Made by a program: the position numbers and the translations under genes. Under the pieces are notes generated by a model. That model was given only the letters and a program-made list of their open reading frames with translations, had not been told where the DNA came from and did not search any database. DNA of 64,000 bases from Corallococcus coralloides DSM 2259. Its GTDB lineage: Bacteria > Myxococcota > Myxococcia > Myxococcales > Myxococcaceae. Shown here in pieces: positions 42,590 through 51,094 of this stretch (the first letter of the stretch is position 1; the number at the start of each line of letters is the position of its first letter). Location: contig NC_017030.1 in assembly GCF_000255295.1 (NCBI RefSeq), positions 6,980,328 to 7,044,327 on the forward strand, in the 5' to 3' direction.

Positions 42590-44578
42590 CTACCCCTGGT
42601 TTGCAGGGTGGGCGGAGTCGCCCCAGGCGGAGTGCGGCGCCGGGTGCGCTGGCGTGCGCAGGTACCAGGGCACGCTGACCACCACGAGGCGCCGCTCGCC
42701 GGACAACAGCAGCGCGCTGCGGAGCAACTCCGAGCGGCGGCCATAGAGCATGGCCCGGTACCAGCGCTTCTCCAGCAGCTCCGGCAGCACCATGGCCACG
42801 GTGCCGCCCGGCACCTCCGCGAGCAGCGCGTCCAGGTAGTCCCGCAGGGGCCACACCAGCACGCGGTACGGCGACCCCACGTGCACGAGCGGCGGCGGCT
42901 TCCGCCCGGCATCCTGGAGCGGCGCCTGGACGAAGCGCTGCCATTGCGCGTCCAGCGCCGCCTCGTCGGTGTCGCCGCTGCAGATGTGCACCGCGCGCAC
43001 GTCATCGCTCAGCGTCAGCGCGAAGCGCAGCGCCGTCTCCGACGCGTGGGACCAGCGGTCCACGGGCACCACGGCGACAATCGGCGATGGGGGCGTCAGG
43101 AGCACGGGCCGCTTCAGCTCCGTCGCCTGCCGCGTGCGCGTGTACGCGGCGTGGACGCGTGACAGCACCAGCAGGCCCACGGGCACGATGACGAACGCGG
43201 CCCAGCCGCCGTGCATGAACTTGGACACGCCCACGATGCACAGCGTGAGCGCCGTCATGACCGCGCCCGCGCCATTGAGGACCCGGCGCCACCGCCAGCC
43301 CTCCTCCTCCCGGTGGCGCCCCCAGTGCACCACCATGCCCGCCTGGGACAGGGTGAAGGCCAACAGCGCGCCGATGGCGAACAGGGGAATCAGCCGGTCC
43401 GTGATGCCCTTGCACACGATGAGCAGCACGGCCGCGAGCGCGGACAGGGTGAGGATGCCGCGCGACAGGGCGAGCCTGCGGCCCCGGTGGGCGAAGCCCG
43501 GCGGCAGGTAGCGCTCGCGCGCCAGCACCTGGCAGACGAGCGGGAAGCCCGCGTAGCTGGTGTTCGCGGACAGCGCGAGCACGCAGAGGATGGCGGCCAT
43601 GGCCACGAAGTAGAAGGCGCCGCGCCCCATCACCGCCGCGATGAGCTGCGACAGCACCGTCTGGTAGTTCGCGCCGTCGGGGTCCGTGGCGCCCACGCCG
43701 TACGCCCGGCATAACAGCGCGATGCCCAGCAGCATCGTCACCAGAACGCCCACGATGATGCCCAGCGTGGTGCGCGCGCGGCGGATGCACGGGTCGCGGA
43801 AGATGGGCACGGCGTTGCTGATGGCCTCCACGCCCGTCATCGCCGTGCATCCGCTGGCGAAGGCGCGAACCACGAGCCACGCGCCCAGGGACGCGGTGGG
43901 CACCTCCAGCGGCGGCGGCTGCTGCACGGGCGTCGCGTCACCGGTGGCCAGCTTGAAGAGGCCCACCGCCAGCACCACGCTCAACGAGGTGATGAAGAAC
44001 CACGTGGGCACGACGAACACGGCGCCCGCCTCGCTGACGCCGCGCAGGTTCACCAGGGTGAGCAGCGTCAGGATGCCCAGGGTGATGGGCAGGGTGTGCG
44101 GCCTCAACGCGGGGAACGCGGACACGAGCGCGCCCGTGCCGGCGGAGATGCCCACCGCCACGTTGAGCAGGTAGTCCAGCATCAGCGCCGTCGCCGCGAG
44201 CAGCCCCGCGCCCTGCCCCAGGTTCCGCTTCGCCACGGTGTACGCGCCGCCGCCGCTCGGATACGCGGCGATGGTCTGCGCGTACGAGCTCGCGACGATC
44301 ATCAAGAGCCCGACGATGGCGGCGGTGATGGGGAAGAGCAGCCACACCCCCGTGGCCCCCAGCGGGCGCAGCACGGTGAGCGCGGCCTCCGGGCCATACG
44401 CGGTTGAGGACAGCGCATCCAGGCCCAGGAGCGCCACGCCGGTGAGGACGCCCGCCTTCTCGTGCATCGCCTGGGCGCTGGTGAGCGGGCGGCCCAGGAG
44501 CAGGTCCATCAGGCCGTTGCCCTGGCGGCGCCGGGGCATGAACGGCCTCCTGCGTCCGTAGTCGGCCAGCTGAGCCAT
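42590..44578 (-). CDS. APC-family amino-acid permease
   Basis: A 662-residue transporter with 12 predicted membrane helices in the first 480 residues. APC signatures include VALLGLDALSSTAYGPEAALTVL and YPSGGGAYTVAKRNLG near the start. The C-terminal 170 residues are cytoplasmic and resemble a universal-stress-like domain (IVAVVPVDRWSHASETALRFALTLSDDV). It likely imports amino acids or related cations by proton or sodium coupling. The substrate cannot be named. ATG 44578 is preferred because the 28 codons upstream lack transporter-like sequence. It is divergent from the ECF sigma gene. Confidence 0.88.
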   Translation of the reverse strand: MAQLADYGRRRPFMPRRRQGNGLMDLLLGRPLTSAQAMHEKAGVLTGVALLGLDALSSTAYGPEAALTVLRPLGATGVWLLFPITAAIVGLLMIVASSYAQTIAAYPSGGGAYTVAKRNLGQGAGLLAATALMLDYLLNVAVGISAGTGALVSAFPALRPHTLPITLGILTLLTLVNLRGVSEAGAVFVVPTWFFITSLSVVLAVGLFKLATGDATPVQQPPPLEVPTASLGAWLVVRAFASGCTAMTGVEAISNAVPIFRDPCIRRARTTLGIIVGVLVTMLLGIALLCRAYGVGATDPDGANYQTVLSQLIAAVMGRGAFYFVAMAAILCVLALSANTSYAGFPLVCQVLARERYLPPGFAHRGRRLALSRGILTLSALAAVLLIVCKGITDRLIPLFAIGALLAFTLSQAGMVVHWGRHREEEGWRWRRVLNGAGAVMTALTLCIVGVSKFMHGGWAAFVIVPVGLLVLSRVHAAYTRTRQATELKRPVLLTPPSPIVAVVPVDRWSHASETALRFALTLSDDVRAVHICSGDTDEAALDAQWQRFVQAPLQDAGRKPPPLVHVGSPYRVLVWPLRDYLDALLAEVPGGTVAMVLPELLEKRWYRAMLYGRRSELLRSALLLSGERRLVVVSVPWYLRTPAHPAPHSAWGDSAHPANQG

Positions 44579-44669
44579 GGCGACGGTCCCCCTGGCCCGG
44601 AAGGTGCGCACCGGCTGTCCGGGCGAAAACACGGCCCCGGAGTCGCATGCCCTCCAGGGCAATAGACCC

Positions 44670-44695
44670 TTTCACGGGCCCATTCGTTTCACGGG
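44670..44695 (+). promoter_or_regulatory. Direct repeat TTTCACGGG x2 upstream of the ECF sigma gene
   Basis: TTTCACGGG occurs at 44670-44678 and again at 44687-44695, 17 bp apart, in the 139-bp divergent region between the permease and sigma genes. The spacing is close to two turns of DNA minus a few bases and could mark a regulator site or the -35/-10 of a non-standard promoter. No regulator can be named. Confidence 0.35.
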
Positions 44696-44717
44696 AAGAC
44701 ACAGGAGACCGTCCGCC

Positions 44718-45233
44718 ATGGGCCCGCACGCCGCCGTCCTCCCCTTCCCCACCCTGGATGATTTGTACGCCCTGCACCGTCCGCGGGCGCTGGCCATCGC
44801 CCGGCGCATCGTGGGGGACACAGACGACGCGGAGGACGTGGTGCAGGACGTCTTCCTGCGCCTGTCGCGGCAGCCACCGGGGCTGGATGGGCGCGCGACG
44901 TGGACCACCTGGCTGCACCGGGTGATGGTCAACAGCAGCATCAACTGGCTGCGCGCACGAAGGCGCCGGGAGCGACTGACGCACGCGCCCCAGGAGGCCG
45001 TGTCGCCCGAGGCCCACGCCATGGGCACGCAGATGCAGCAGCACTTCAACGAAGCCCTGGAGGAGGTGAACCCCCAGCAGCGGCAGGTGCTCTACCTGCG
45101 CGAGGTGCGCGGCCTGGGCTCCGCTGAAATCGCCCGGCTCCTGCGCATCCCCGAGGGCACCGTGAAGAGCGCCCTGCACCGCGGCCGCCAGCGCGCCCTC
45201 ACCGTGATGGAGGAGCGCGGCCAGCGGCCGTGA
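44718..45233 (+). CDS. ECF-type sigma-70 family RNA polymerase sigma factor
   Basis: A 171-residue protein with sigma region 2 (about 15-85: RALAIARRIVGDTDDAEDVVQDVFLRL, then RATWTTWLHRVMVNSSINWLR) and region 4 (about 110-165: NPQQRQVLYLREVRGLGSAEIARLL and IPEGTVKSALHRGRQ). It directs RNA polymerase to alternative promoters. The ATG at 44718 gives the normal ECF N-terminus. No anti-sigma gene follows: the next gene is on the opposite strand. Confidence 0.94.
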   Translation: MGPHAAVLPFPTLDDLYALHRPRALAIARRIVGDTDDAEDVVQDVFLRLSRQPPGLDGRATWTTWLHRVMVNSSINWLRARRRRERLTHAPQEAVSPEAHAMGTQMQQHFNEALEEVNPQQRQVLYLREVRGLGSAEIARLLRIPEGTVKSALHRGRQRALTVMEERGQRP

Positions 45234-45245
45234 GGCACGGAGTTG

Positions 45246-45899
45246 CTACTCGTCGCCCTTGCTGCCCACGAACTGGTCGCCCTTCTCCTTGAAGAGGAGG
45301 TTGAAGCTGGTGAGCGAGCCATAGACGCGGGTGATGTAGCCCTGCATCTCCGCCTTCTCCGCGTCCGTCAGCTTGGGGTGGGCGTTGAGCTTCTGCTCCA
45401 GCACGCGGATGCGGTCGCGCACCATCGTGACCTTGTGGAACAGGTTGTCGATGGGCATGTCCTTCGCCTGAAGCTCCGGGTTGCCCGGCACCAGCCGCAC
45501 CGTGCCGCCCTCCCACTTGCCCGCGAGCGGCGGATCGCTCAGGCCCGCCGCCTCCCGGAAGATGTCCATCAGCTCTTCGCGCGTCATGTTCAGCCCTTCC
45601 AGGTCCACCACTTCGTGCGGATCCGCGCGGTGGCGCACCACCACGGGCGCCACGCTCCGCACGGTGCGGGTTCGCGTGCTCGAAACCACGGGCGCCGGGG
45701 CCGCGGAGCCCCGGGGCGCGTACTTGTCACAGATGGGCGCGGAGGGCGGGAACAGGCCGCGCGAGGTGTACACGCGGCACGGACCCACCCAGCCACGGTG
45801 ATCCTCGGAGTGCGGACTCCAGAGCTTGCAGTTGCCGCACACCCGTTCATCGGGGCGGAAGGTGGGAAGAGGCCGGGGTCCCGCTCCCGCGTCCGACAT
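45246..45899 (-). CDS. Cys-rich-N-terminus protein (possible Fe-S or zinc)
   Basis: A 217-residue protein without a signal peptide. The N-terminal 60 residues contain four spaced cysteines, in CGNCKLW, GPCRVYT and ICDKYAP, typical of small iron-sulphur (HiPIP-like) or zinc domains. A Pro/Arg/Val-rich linker precedes a helical C-terminal half with NMTREELMDIFREAAGL. No enzyme function can be assigned. It lies 1 bp after the S46 peptidase gene on the same strand and is probably co-expressed with it. Confidence 0.72.
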   Translation of the reverse strand: MSDAGAGPRPLPTFRPDERVCGNCKLWSPHSEDHRGWVGPCRVYTSRGLFPPSAPICDKYAPRGSAAPAPVVSSTRTRTVRSVAPVVVRHRADPHEVVDLEGLNMTREELMDIFREAAGLSDPPLAGKWEGGTVRLVPGNPELQAKDMPIDNLFHKVTMVRDRIRVLEQKLNAHPKLTDAEKAEMQGYITRVYGSLTSFNLLFKEKGDQFVGSKGDE

Positions 45900-45900
45900 G

Positions 45901-48078
45901 TCAGCGCGCCTCCTTGGCCACCGGCTTGCCCTTGCGGATGTTGAGCTCCCGCAGGAGCGCGTCCGCGTCCTCGACCTGGTCGAGCTGCCACAGCAGGTAG
46001 CGCACGTCCACGTTGACGTTCCGGGCCACGTCCGGATTGTAGCCGAAGTCGTTCGCGACGTTCTCCCACACGCGGTCGAAGTTCACGCCCACCAGCTGCC
46101 CCTTGCCGTTCACCGTGGGGCTGCCGGAGTTGCCGCCCGTGGTGTCCGCGTCCGCCAGGAAGTCCACCGGCACGTCCTTCAGCCGGGGGTCCGCCCACTG
46201 CCCGAACTTCTTCGCCGCCGCGGCCGCGCGCACCTTCTCCGGCGCGTTGAAGGGCTCCTCGCCGGTGTGCTTCTGCATCATCCCCGTCAGCGTCGTCTGC
46301 GGCAGGTACAGCGCGCCATCGCGCGGCGTGTAGCCCTGCACCTTGGCGAACGACACGCGCAGCGTGCTGTTGGCGTCCGGCGCAATGGGCTTGCCCGCCT
46401 GGGCCATCACCGCCTTGCGCCACGCCGGCCGCAGCCGGGAGGACGCGCCCTGACGCCGGTCGCGCGTGTCATCCAGCGCGGCCTGCTCCTTCGCCAGCTC
46501 CATGCCGAACGCCAGCAGCGGGTCGCGGCGCGCGGCGAGCTGCCCCACGGACTCGTCCGCCATCTTCAGGCGCTCCGCCAGGGTGAGCACCTTGGTGCCC
46601 GCGTACAGCGAGTCGATCTTCGCGGAGACGTCCTTCTCCGAGTACGTCTTGCCGAACGCGGCATCCACGGCCGCGATGCGCGCGTCCTGGGGGAGCGCCT
46701 GCGCGCGCTTCACGAACGCGTGCAGGAGCGCCTTGTCCGCGGCGAGGAAGAGGTTCTTCTGCTCGCGCTCCAGGCGGTCCTTGATGCGCGGCAGCTCGCG
46801 GTCCATGTACTCCGGGCGGCGCTCCAGGTCCGGCTTCGCGCGCTCCATGGCCAGCCGAGACACGGACGTGGCCAGCGCGGGCCCACGGGCCAGGCGGCCG
46901 GACATGTTCAGGAGGAACTCACGGTCGAAGGTCTTGGAGGACTCCTGCTGCTCCGCGAGCAGCGCCTCGCGGGCCTTGAGCGCGTCGCCCCACTTCGCGG
47001 CGTCCTTCTGCGCCCAGGCGACGGTGCCTGCTTCCGCGTCGCGCTGCTTCTCCACGATGTGGCCGCGCTTCAGGCCCGCCAGCTGGCCGCCCGCGTTCTT
47101 GTAGACGTTGTGCAGGCCCTTGAGCTGCGAGGCCACGGCGATCTTCCCGGCCGGGTCCTTCTCCCCTTCGGCCTCCAGGATGCGGATGGCCTCGCCCAGC
47201 ACGTCGCGGATGCGCGGGTAGTAGCGCGCCTGGCGCTCCGCCATCTCGTCCGCGAGCAGCGTGCGGAAGGTGGTGCCCGGGTAGCCCAGCACCATCACGA
47301 AGTCGCCCGGCTTCACGCCCTCGGTGGACAGCGGGAAGAAGAACTCCGCCTTGTAGGGCACGTTCTTGTCGCTGAACGCCGCGGAGGCGCCGTCCGGCGC
47401 GGTGTACGCGCGGATGATGGCGAAGTCGCCGGTGTGGCGCGGCCACATCCAGTTGTCCTCTTCGCCGCCGTACTCACCCACGGCGCGCGGCGGCGCGTAG
47501 ACCAGGCGCACGTCCTGCAGCTCCACCGCGTCCACCAGCGTGTAGTTCACGCCGCCATCGAAGGTGGCCACCTGGCAGCGGGTGGCGGGGCGCTTCTCGC
47601 ACTCGGCCACCAGCTCCTTCTGCTTGCGGTCGATGGCCTTGTAGCGCGCGAGGTCGTCCGCGCCCTGCGGCACGGCGCCGTTGACCTCCGCCGTCACGTC
47701 CTTGAAGCCGCGAGGCACCTGCACGCGCGAGCCCTTGCCCGGGAGCTCCTCCGCCTGGCTCTTCGCGAGGAAGCCATTCGTGATGAGGTCCTTCTGCGGG
47801 GAGCTGTGCTCCTGGATGATGGAGAAGGCGCAGTGGTGGTTGGTGATGATGAGGCCGGAGGCGGAGATGAACGACCCGGAGCAGCCGCCGGTGTTCACCG
47901 TGCCCGCCAGGAGGCCCGTGCCCCGCTTGGGGTCCCAGAGCTTGCTGGGCGGCAGCTGGAGGCCCTGGGCCTTGAGCCAGGCAGGGCTCAGTTCCAGCAC
48001 CTGCTGCGGGGTCCACTTCCCTTCCCCGGCGAAGGCCGGGGCAGCCACGAGCGAGAGGAGAAGGAGCGTCTTCTTCAT
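45901..48078 (-). CDS. S46-family dipeptidyl peptidase
   Basis: A 725-residue serine peptidase of the DPP7/DPP11 family, which removes N-terminal dipeptides from oligopeptides in the periplasm or outside. A signal peptide is cleaved after AFA (about residue 17). The catalytic His lies in TNHHC (81-82) and the Ser in GGNSGSP (Ser651); the helical insertion domain is in between (about 280-560). Length fits the family. Substrate preference (acidic or hydrophobic) cannot be fixed from this reading. Its upstream region is divergent from the gene at 48201 and carries a 12-bp direct repeat. Confidence 0.93.
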   Translation of the reverse strand: MKKTLLLLSLVAAPAFAGEGKWTPQQVLELSPAWLKAQGLQLPPSKLWDPKRGTGLLAGTVNTGGCSGSFISASGLIITNHHCAFSIIQEHSSPQKDLITNGFLAKSQAEELPGKGSRVQVPRGFKDVTAEVNGAVPQGADDLARYKAIDRKQKELVAECEKRPATRCQVATFDGGVNYTLVDAVELQDVRLVYAPPRAVGEYGGEEDNWMWPRHTGDFAIIRAYTAPDGASAAFSDKNVPYKAEFFFPLSTEGVKPGDFVMVLGYPGTTFRTLLADEMAERQARYYPRIRDVLGEAIRILEAEGEKDPAGKIAVASQLKGLHNVYKNAGGQLAGLKRGHIVEKQRDAEAGTVAWAQKDAAKWGDALKAREALLAEQQESSKTFDREFLLNMSGRLARGPALATSVSRLAMERAKPDLERRPEYMDRELPRIKDRLEREQKNLFLAADKALLHAFVKRAQALPQDARIAAVDAAFGKTYSEKDVSAKIDSLYAGTKVLTLAERLKMADESVGQLAARRDPLLAFGMELAKEQAALDDTRDRRQGASSRLRPAWRKAVMAQAGKPIAPDANSTLRVSFAKVQGYTPRDGALYLPQTTLTGMMQKHTGEEPFNAPEKVRAAAAAKKFGQWADPRLKDVPVDFLADADTTGGNSGSPTVNGKGQLVGVNFDRVWENVANDFGYNPDVARNVNVDVRYLLWQLDQVEDADALLRELNIRKGKPVAKEAR

Positions 48079-48118
48079 GGTCTCCCCTCCCTACTCCGTC
48101 CGCCGCCCCGGCGCGACC

Positions 48119-48181
48119 GTTCCGGTGTCCGGGGCGCGCGTTTTCGCGGAAGATGGAACGCGCTTGGATGTTCCGGTGTCC
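48119..48181. promoter_or_regulatory. Direct repeat GTTCCGGTGTCC and GGAAC/GTTCC inverted repeat in divergent region
   Basis: GTTCCGGTGTCC occurs at 48119-48130 and 48170-48181. GGAAC (48155-48159) and GTTCC (48170-48174) form an inverted repeat whose right arm lies within the second copy. GGAAC is also the typical -35 of ECF-type promoters. The site lies between the S46 peptidase and the membrane-peptidase gene and may control one or both. Confidence 0.35.
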
Positions 48182-48200
48182 AGGCAGGAGGGGACCAGCG

Positions 48201-48938
48201 ATGCGGACCGCGAGCGGGGCGACACTGGATTTCGGAAGGCTGGCGCTGCTGCTCCTCCTGATGGGGGCGTCCTGGTATTTCTGGTATTCGCCGGTGCTCC
48301 TCCCGGTGAAGGTGCTGGTGGTGATGATGCATGAGACCGGGCATGCCCTCGCCACGCTGCTCGTGGGGGGCTCGGTGGACCGGGTGCACCTCCAGCTGAA
48401 CGAAGGGGGCAGCTGCTTCTCCCGCCTGCCGCCCGGCGTCTTCAACCGCATCGCCGTGTCGTCCGCGGGCTACCTGGGCAGCGCGGTGGCGGGCGCGGGG
48501 CTGATGCTGGCCACCTTCCGCTTCCGGCTGGGCCGCGCGGTGATGGGCGCGGCGTCCGTGTGGCTGGCGGTGATGGGCTTCTTCTACGCGGGCGACCCGT
48601 TCACCCTGGCCTTCTGCCTGGGCATGGCGCTGGCCATGGGGCTGGGCGCGCGCTTTTTGCCCACGGGGCTGGTGGACGCGATCAACCTGTTCCTCGCGGC
48701 CTTCACGGCGCTCTACGTCGTCTTCGACCTGCGGGACGACCTGTGGAACAGCGCGGTGCGCGCGCAGAGCGACGCGGCCATCCTCGCCAGCGAGACGTGG
48801 GTGCCGTCCATCATCTGGGCGGCGCTGTGGACGCTCCTGTCCCTGGCGCTCCTGGGCGTGTCCGCCTGGTGGGCCCTGCACGCGAAGCCGAGCAGCGGCG
48901 TGAAGATGCCGCCCATGGCCCGCGCGCGGCGGGTGTGA
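48201..48938 (+). CDS. Membrane-embedded HExxH peptidase-like protein (M50 type)
   Basis: A 245-residue protein with about six hydrophobic helices. HETGH (His44-Glu45 to His48) lies in the second helix, as in site-2-protease-like M50B proteins. The remainder is Leu/Ala-rich with no PDZ domain. The start at ATG 48201 is chosen over an upstream in-frame ATG at 48153 because AGGAG (48186-48190) stands 10 nt before it. Such proteins cleave substrates within the membrane, often anti-sigma factors; the substrate here is unknown. A third-ligand Asp motif downstream could not be fixed with certainty. Confidence 0.75.
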   Translation: MRTASGATLDFGRLALLLLLMGASWYFWYSPVLLPVKVLVVMMHETGHALATLLVGGSVDRVHLQLNEGGSCFSRLPPGVFNRIAVSSAGYLGSAVAGAGLMLATFRFRLGRAVMGAASVWLAVMGFFYAGDPFTLAFCLGMALAMGLGARFLPTGLVDAINLFLAAFTALYVVFDLRDDLWNSAVRAQSDAAILASETWVPSIIWAALWTLLSLALLGVSAWWALHAKPSSGVKMPPMARARRV

Positions 48939-48953
48939 GCGCGGAGCGGGCGC

Positions 48954-50231
48954 TCAGGTCCGCAGGTAGGCGATCACGTCGTCGTACGTGAAGGGGTGCT
49001 CGTAGATGTCCTCGAGGTAGTCCTCCGCCGGGTCCATCACCTCATGGTAGGTGTGCACCGGTGTGAGGCTCTTGGGGTAGCCGCCCAGCGACTGGTCCGC
49101 GTTCCAGTAGCCGAAGATGCCGAAGGCCATGGCCTTCATCCGGTCCGCGAACAGCTCCTGCGCATCATCCTCCGCGTCATCCCCGGGCCGCAGCAGGCAG
49201 ACCATCTCGAACAGGCGGGCGGCCGTGTGCGAACGGCCCGTCTCCAGGGGCATGTTGAACTCCCGGGCCGTCCGCGTGTCCGGCGACTCCTCGTTGCGCG
49301 TGCCCGCTCCCTTGCGGCCCTGATCCCACTTCACCTGCTTCTTGTCGGCGTGGGGGTCGCCCAGGTAGGGCTGCAGGTCGTACTTGAGCACTGGCGTCCG
49401 CGTCCGCCCATTGTTGTCCCAGCGCTTGGGCCGGGGTGGGCTCCTGGGCCCCTGGTACGGATGGGGCACCAGCTCCTTGTGCGGTGACCACAGGAACCGG
49501 CTGTTGCCGTTCGGGCTGAACAGCTCCTTGAGGTCGTGGAGGATGGCGATGTTCTCCGCGACGCTGAAGTCCCGCTTGTCGTAGCTGAGGCTCACCCGGT
49601 CCTTGCTGCGGACGGAGTAGTCGTACAGCGGCTGCACCGTCAGGTTCATCACCAGGTTGATGGGGTTGTAGTTGCCTCCCAGCTTCTCCCACGGGCGGCG
49701 CTCATGGTTCGGATACGAGTTCGCCTCGTTGTAGCTGCCCGTCATGTTCGGCAGCAGGTTGAGCGGCGAGTACGTCGACACCACGTGGCTGATGGCGCCC
49801 TTCCAGCTGTCGTGGTCCCAGAGGTACTGCCCCAGGGCCCGGCGCAGGTCGTTCAGCGTCTCGCGCGTCGTCGCGTGCGTCAGGATGGCTTCGGCGTACT
49901 CCTGCTCCAGCTCCCGGTTGCGCTGACACCGGCTGTCGGATTCGAACACGAGGTGTTCGTGGAGCTCCCCGCGCGTCCGGAAGCCCTTCCAGTGCGCCTT
50001 GGACACGGTGTTCGTCATGCCGAGCGTGGGCTCGAAGGAGCCCAGCTTGGTGACCTTGCCGAAGTTCCACGGCTTGGATGCGATCCACGCCCGCAGGGTG
50101 TTCCGCATGCCGACCTTCGTCAGGTGCGGGAGGCGCGCGCGGTGATTCTGGGTCGCGTGCGTGTACGCGGCATCCGCCACCGCCACGGCCTCCGAGTCCT
50201 TCAGCAGGACCGAGTTGATCTCCACCGCCAT
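48954..50231 (-). CDS. Unrecognised 425-residue protein
   Basis: I do not recognise this protein. It has no signal peptide or membrane helix. It is rich in Asn, Tyr, Trp, His and charged residues, unlike its Ala/Leu-rich neighbours. Segments such as YLWDHDSWKGAISHV, SYNEANSYPNHERRPWEKLG and NPINLVMNLTVQPLYDY suggest a globular enzyme-like or toxin-like fold, with an acidic C-terminus. The central part (about 265-330) is Pro/Lys/Asp-rich. The start at 50231 gives MAVEINSVLL; no strong ribosome site was fixed. Codon use appears less extreme in GC than in neighbours. Recent acquisition is possible but unproven. Confidence 0.75.
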   Translation of the reverse strand: MAVEINSVLLKDSEAVAVADAAYTHATQNHRARLPHLTKVGMRNTLRAWIASKPWNFGKVTKLGSFEPTLGMTNTVSKAHWKGFRTRGELHEHLVFESDSRCQRNRELEQEYAEAILTHATTRETLNDLRRALGQYLWDHDSWKGAISHVVSTYSPLNLLPNMTGSYNEANSYPNHERRPWEKLGGNYNPINLVMNLTVQPLYDYSVRSKDRVSLSYDKRDFSVAENIAILHDLKELFSPNGNSRFLWSPHKELVPHPYQGPRSPPRPKRWDNNGRTRTPVLKYDLQPYLGDPHADKKQVKWDQGRKGAGTRNEESPDTRTAREFNMPLETGRSHTAARLFEMVCLLRPGDDAEDDAQELFADRMKAMAFGIFGYWNADQSLGGYPKSLTPVHTYHEVMDPAEDYLEDIYEHPFTYDDVIAYLRT

Positions 50232-50328
50232 CGCGAGCCTCCCGGGCAGACCCGGCGCCGCAGCCTATTCCACCGGGGAGGCGCCGTGCGCTGGGTGGAC
50301 CGGGACTTCGCGGGTGTCGCGCCCGGCC

Positions 50329-50988
50329 CTACTTGCGCGGTCGCATCCGGAAGGCCACGAAGGACGCCATGTCCGGGAAGCCGAAGTACGGGTTCTTCTG
50401 GCGGATGGCCTCCATCTGGGCCACCGGCACGTCCGCGTAGTCGTGCCCGGGGTAGAGCCGCGCGGTGTCCGGCACCTTCGAGAGCACCTGCGACAGCGAG
50501 CGGTACATGTCCTCCGGGTTGCCGCCCGGGAAGTCGCACCGGCCGCACCCGTTGATGAAGACCGTGTCCCCGGACACGAGCGCGTCCTCCGCCAGCAGGC
50601 AGTGCGACCCCGGCGTGTGCCCGGGCGTGTGCAGCGCATGGAACGTGCGCGCGCCCACCGGCACCGCGTCGCCCGCCTTCAGGAGCTTGAGCGCGTCCCC
50701 ACCCCGCTTGCGCAGGTCGCTGGAGAAGGCGACCTCCTCCGCCTGCGCGTACACCGGCACGTCGTGACGCGACAGCAGCTCATCAAGGCCGTTGATGTGG
50801 TCGCCGTGGCAGTGCGACACGAACGCGCCCACCACGCGCTTGCCGTCCTGCGCCACCGCCACCTCGATGGCCGGCACGTCCCACGCCGGATCCACCACCA
50901 CCACCTCCGGGCCGTCCTGGGGACCCACGAGGTAGACGAAGTTGTCCATCGGTCCGAGCTTCAGCTGACGCACGTACGGTGTGGGCAT
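50329..50988 (-). CDS. Metallo-beta-lactamase-fold hydrolase
   Basis: A 219-residue glyoxalase-II-like enzyme. The zinc motif is HCHGDH (near 77-82), with later ligands in HTPGHTPGSHCLL, GDTVFINGCGRCDFPGG and YPGHDY. The GCGRCD segment is frequent in persulfide dioxygenase/ETHE1-like and related hydrolases, so a thiol-related substrate is possible. The ATG at 50988 gives the usual short start MPTPYVRQLKLG. It is convergent with nothing and stands alone on the minus strand beside the unrecognised gene. Confidence 0.88.
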   Translation of the reverse strand: MPTPYVRQLKLGPMDNFVYLVGPQDGPEVVVVDPAWDVPAIEVAVAQDGKRVVGAFVSHCHGDHINGLDELLSRHDVPVYAQAEEVAFSSDLRKRGGDALKLLKAGDAVPVGARTFHALHTPGHTPGSHCLLAEDALVSGDTVFINGCGRCDFPGGNPEDMYRSLSQVLSKVPDTARLYPGHDYADVPVAQMEAIRQKNPYFGFPDMASFVAFRMRPRK

Positions 50989-51094
50989 GGTTGTCCTCCA
51001 GACGGCCACTCTACGCCCCAGGCTTGCCGCCCCGGGGCCAGTTCCCTTTGAATGCCACTTTTTGATGCCCCACGCCGTCAGGAGGTCTCCGTCC

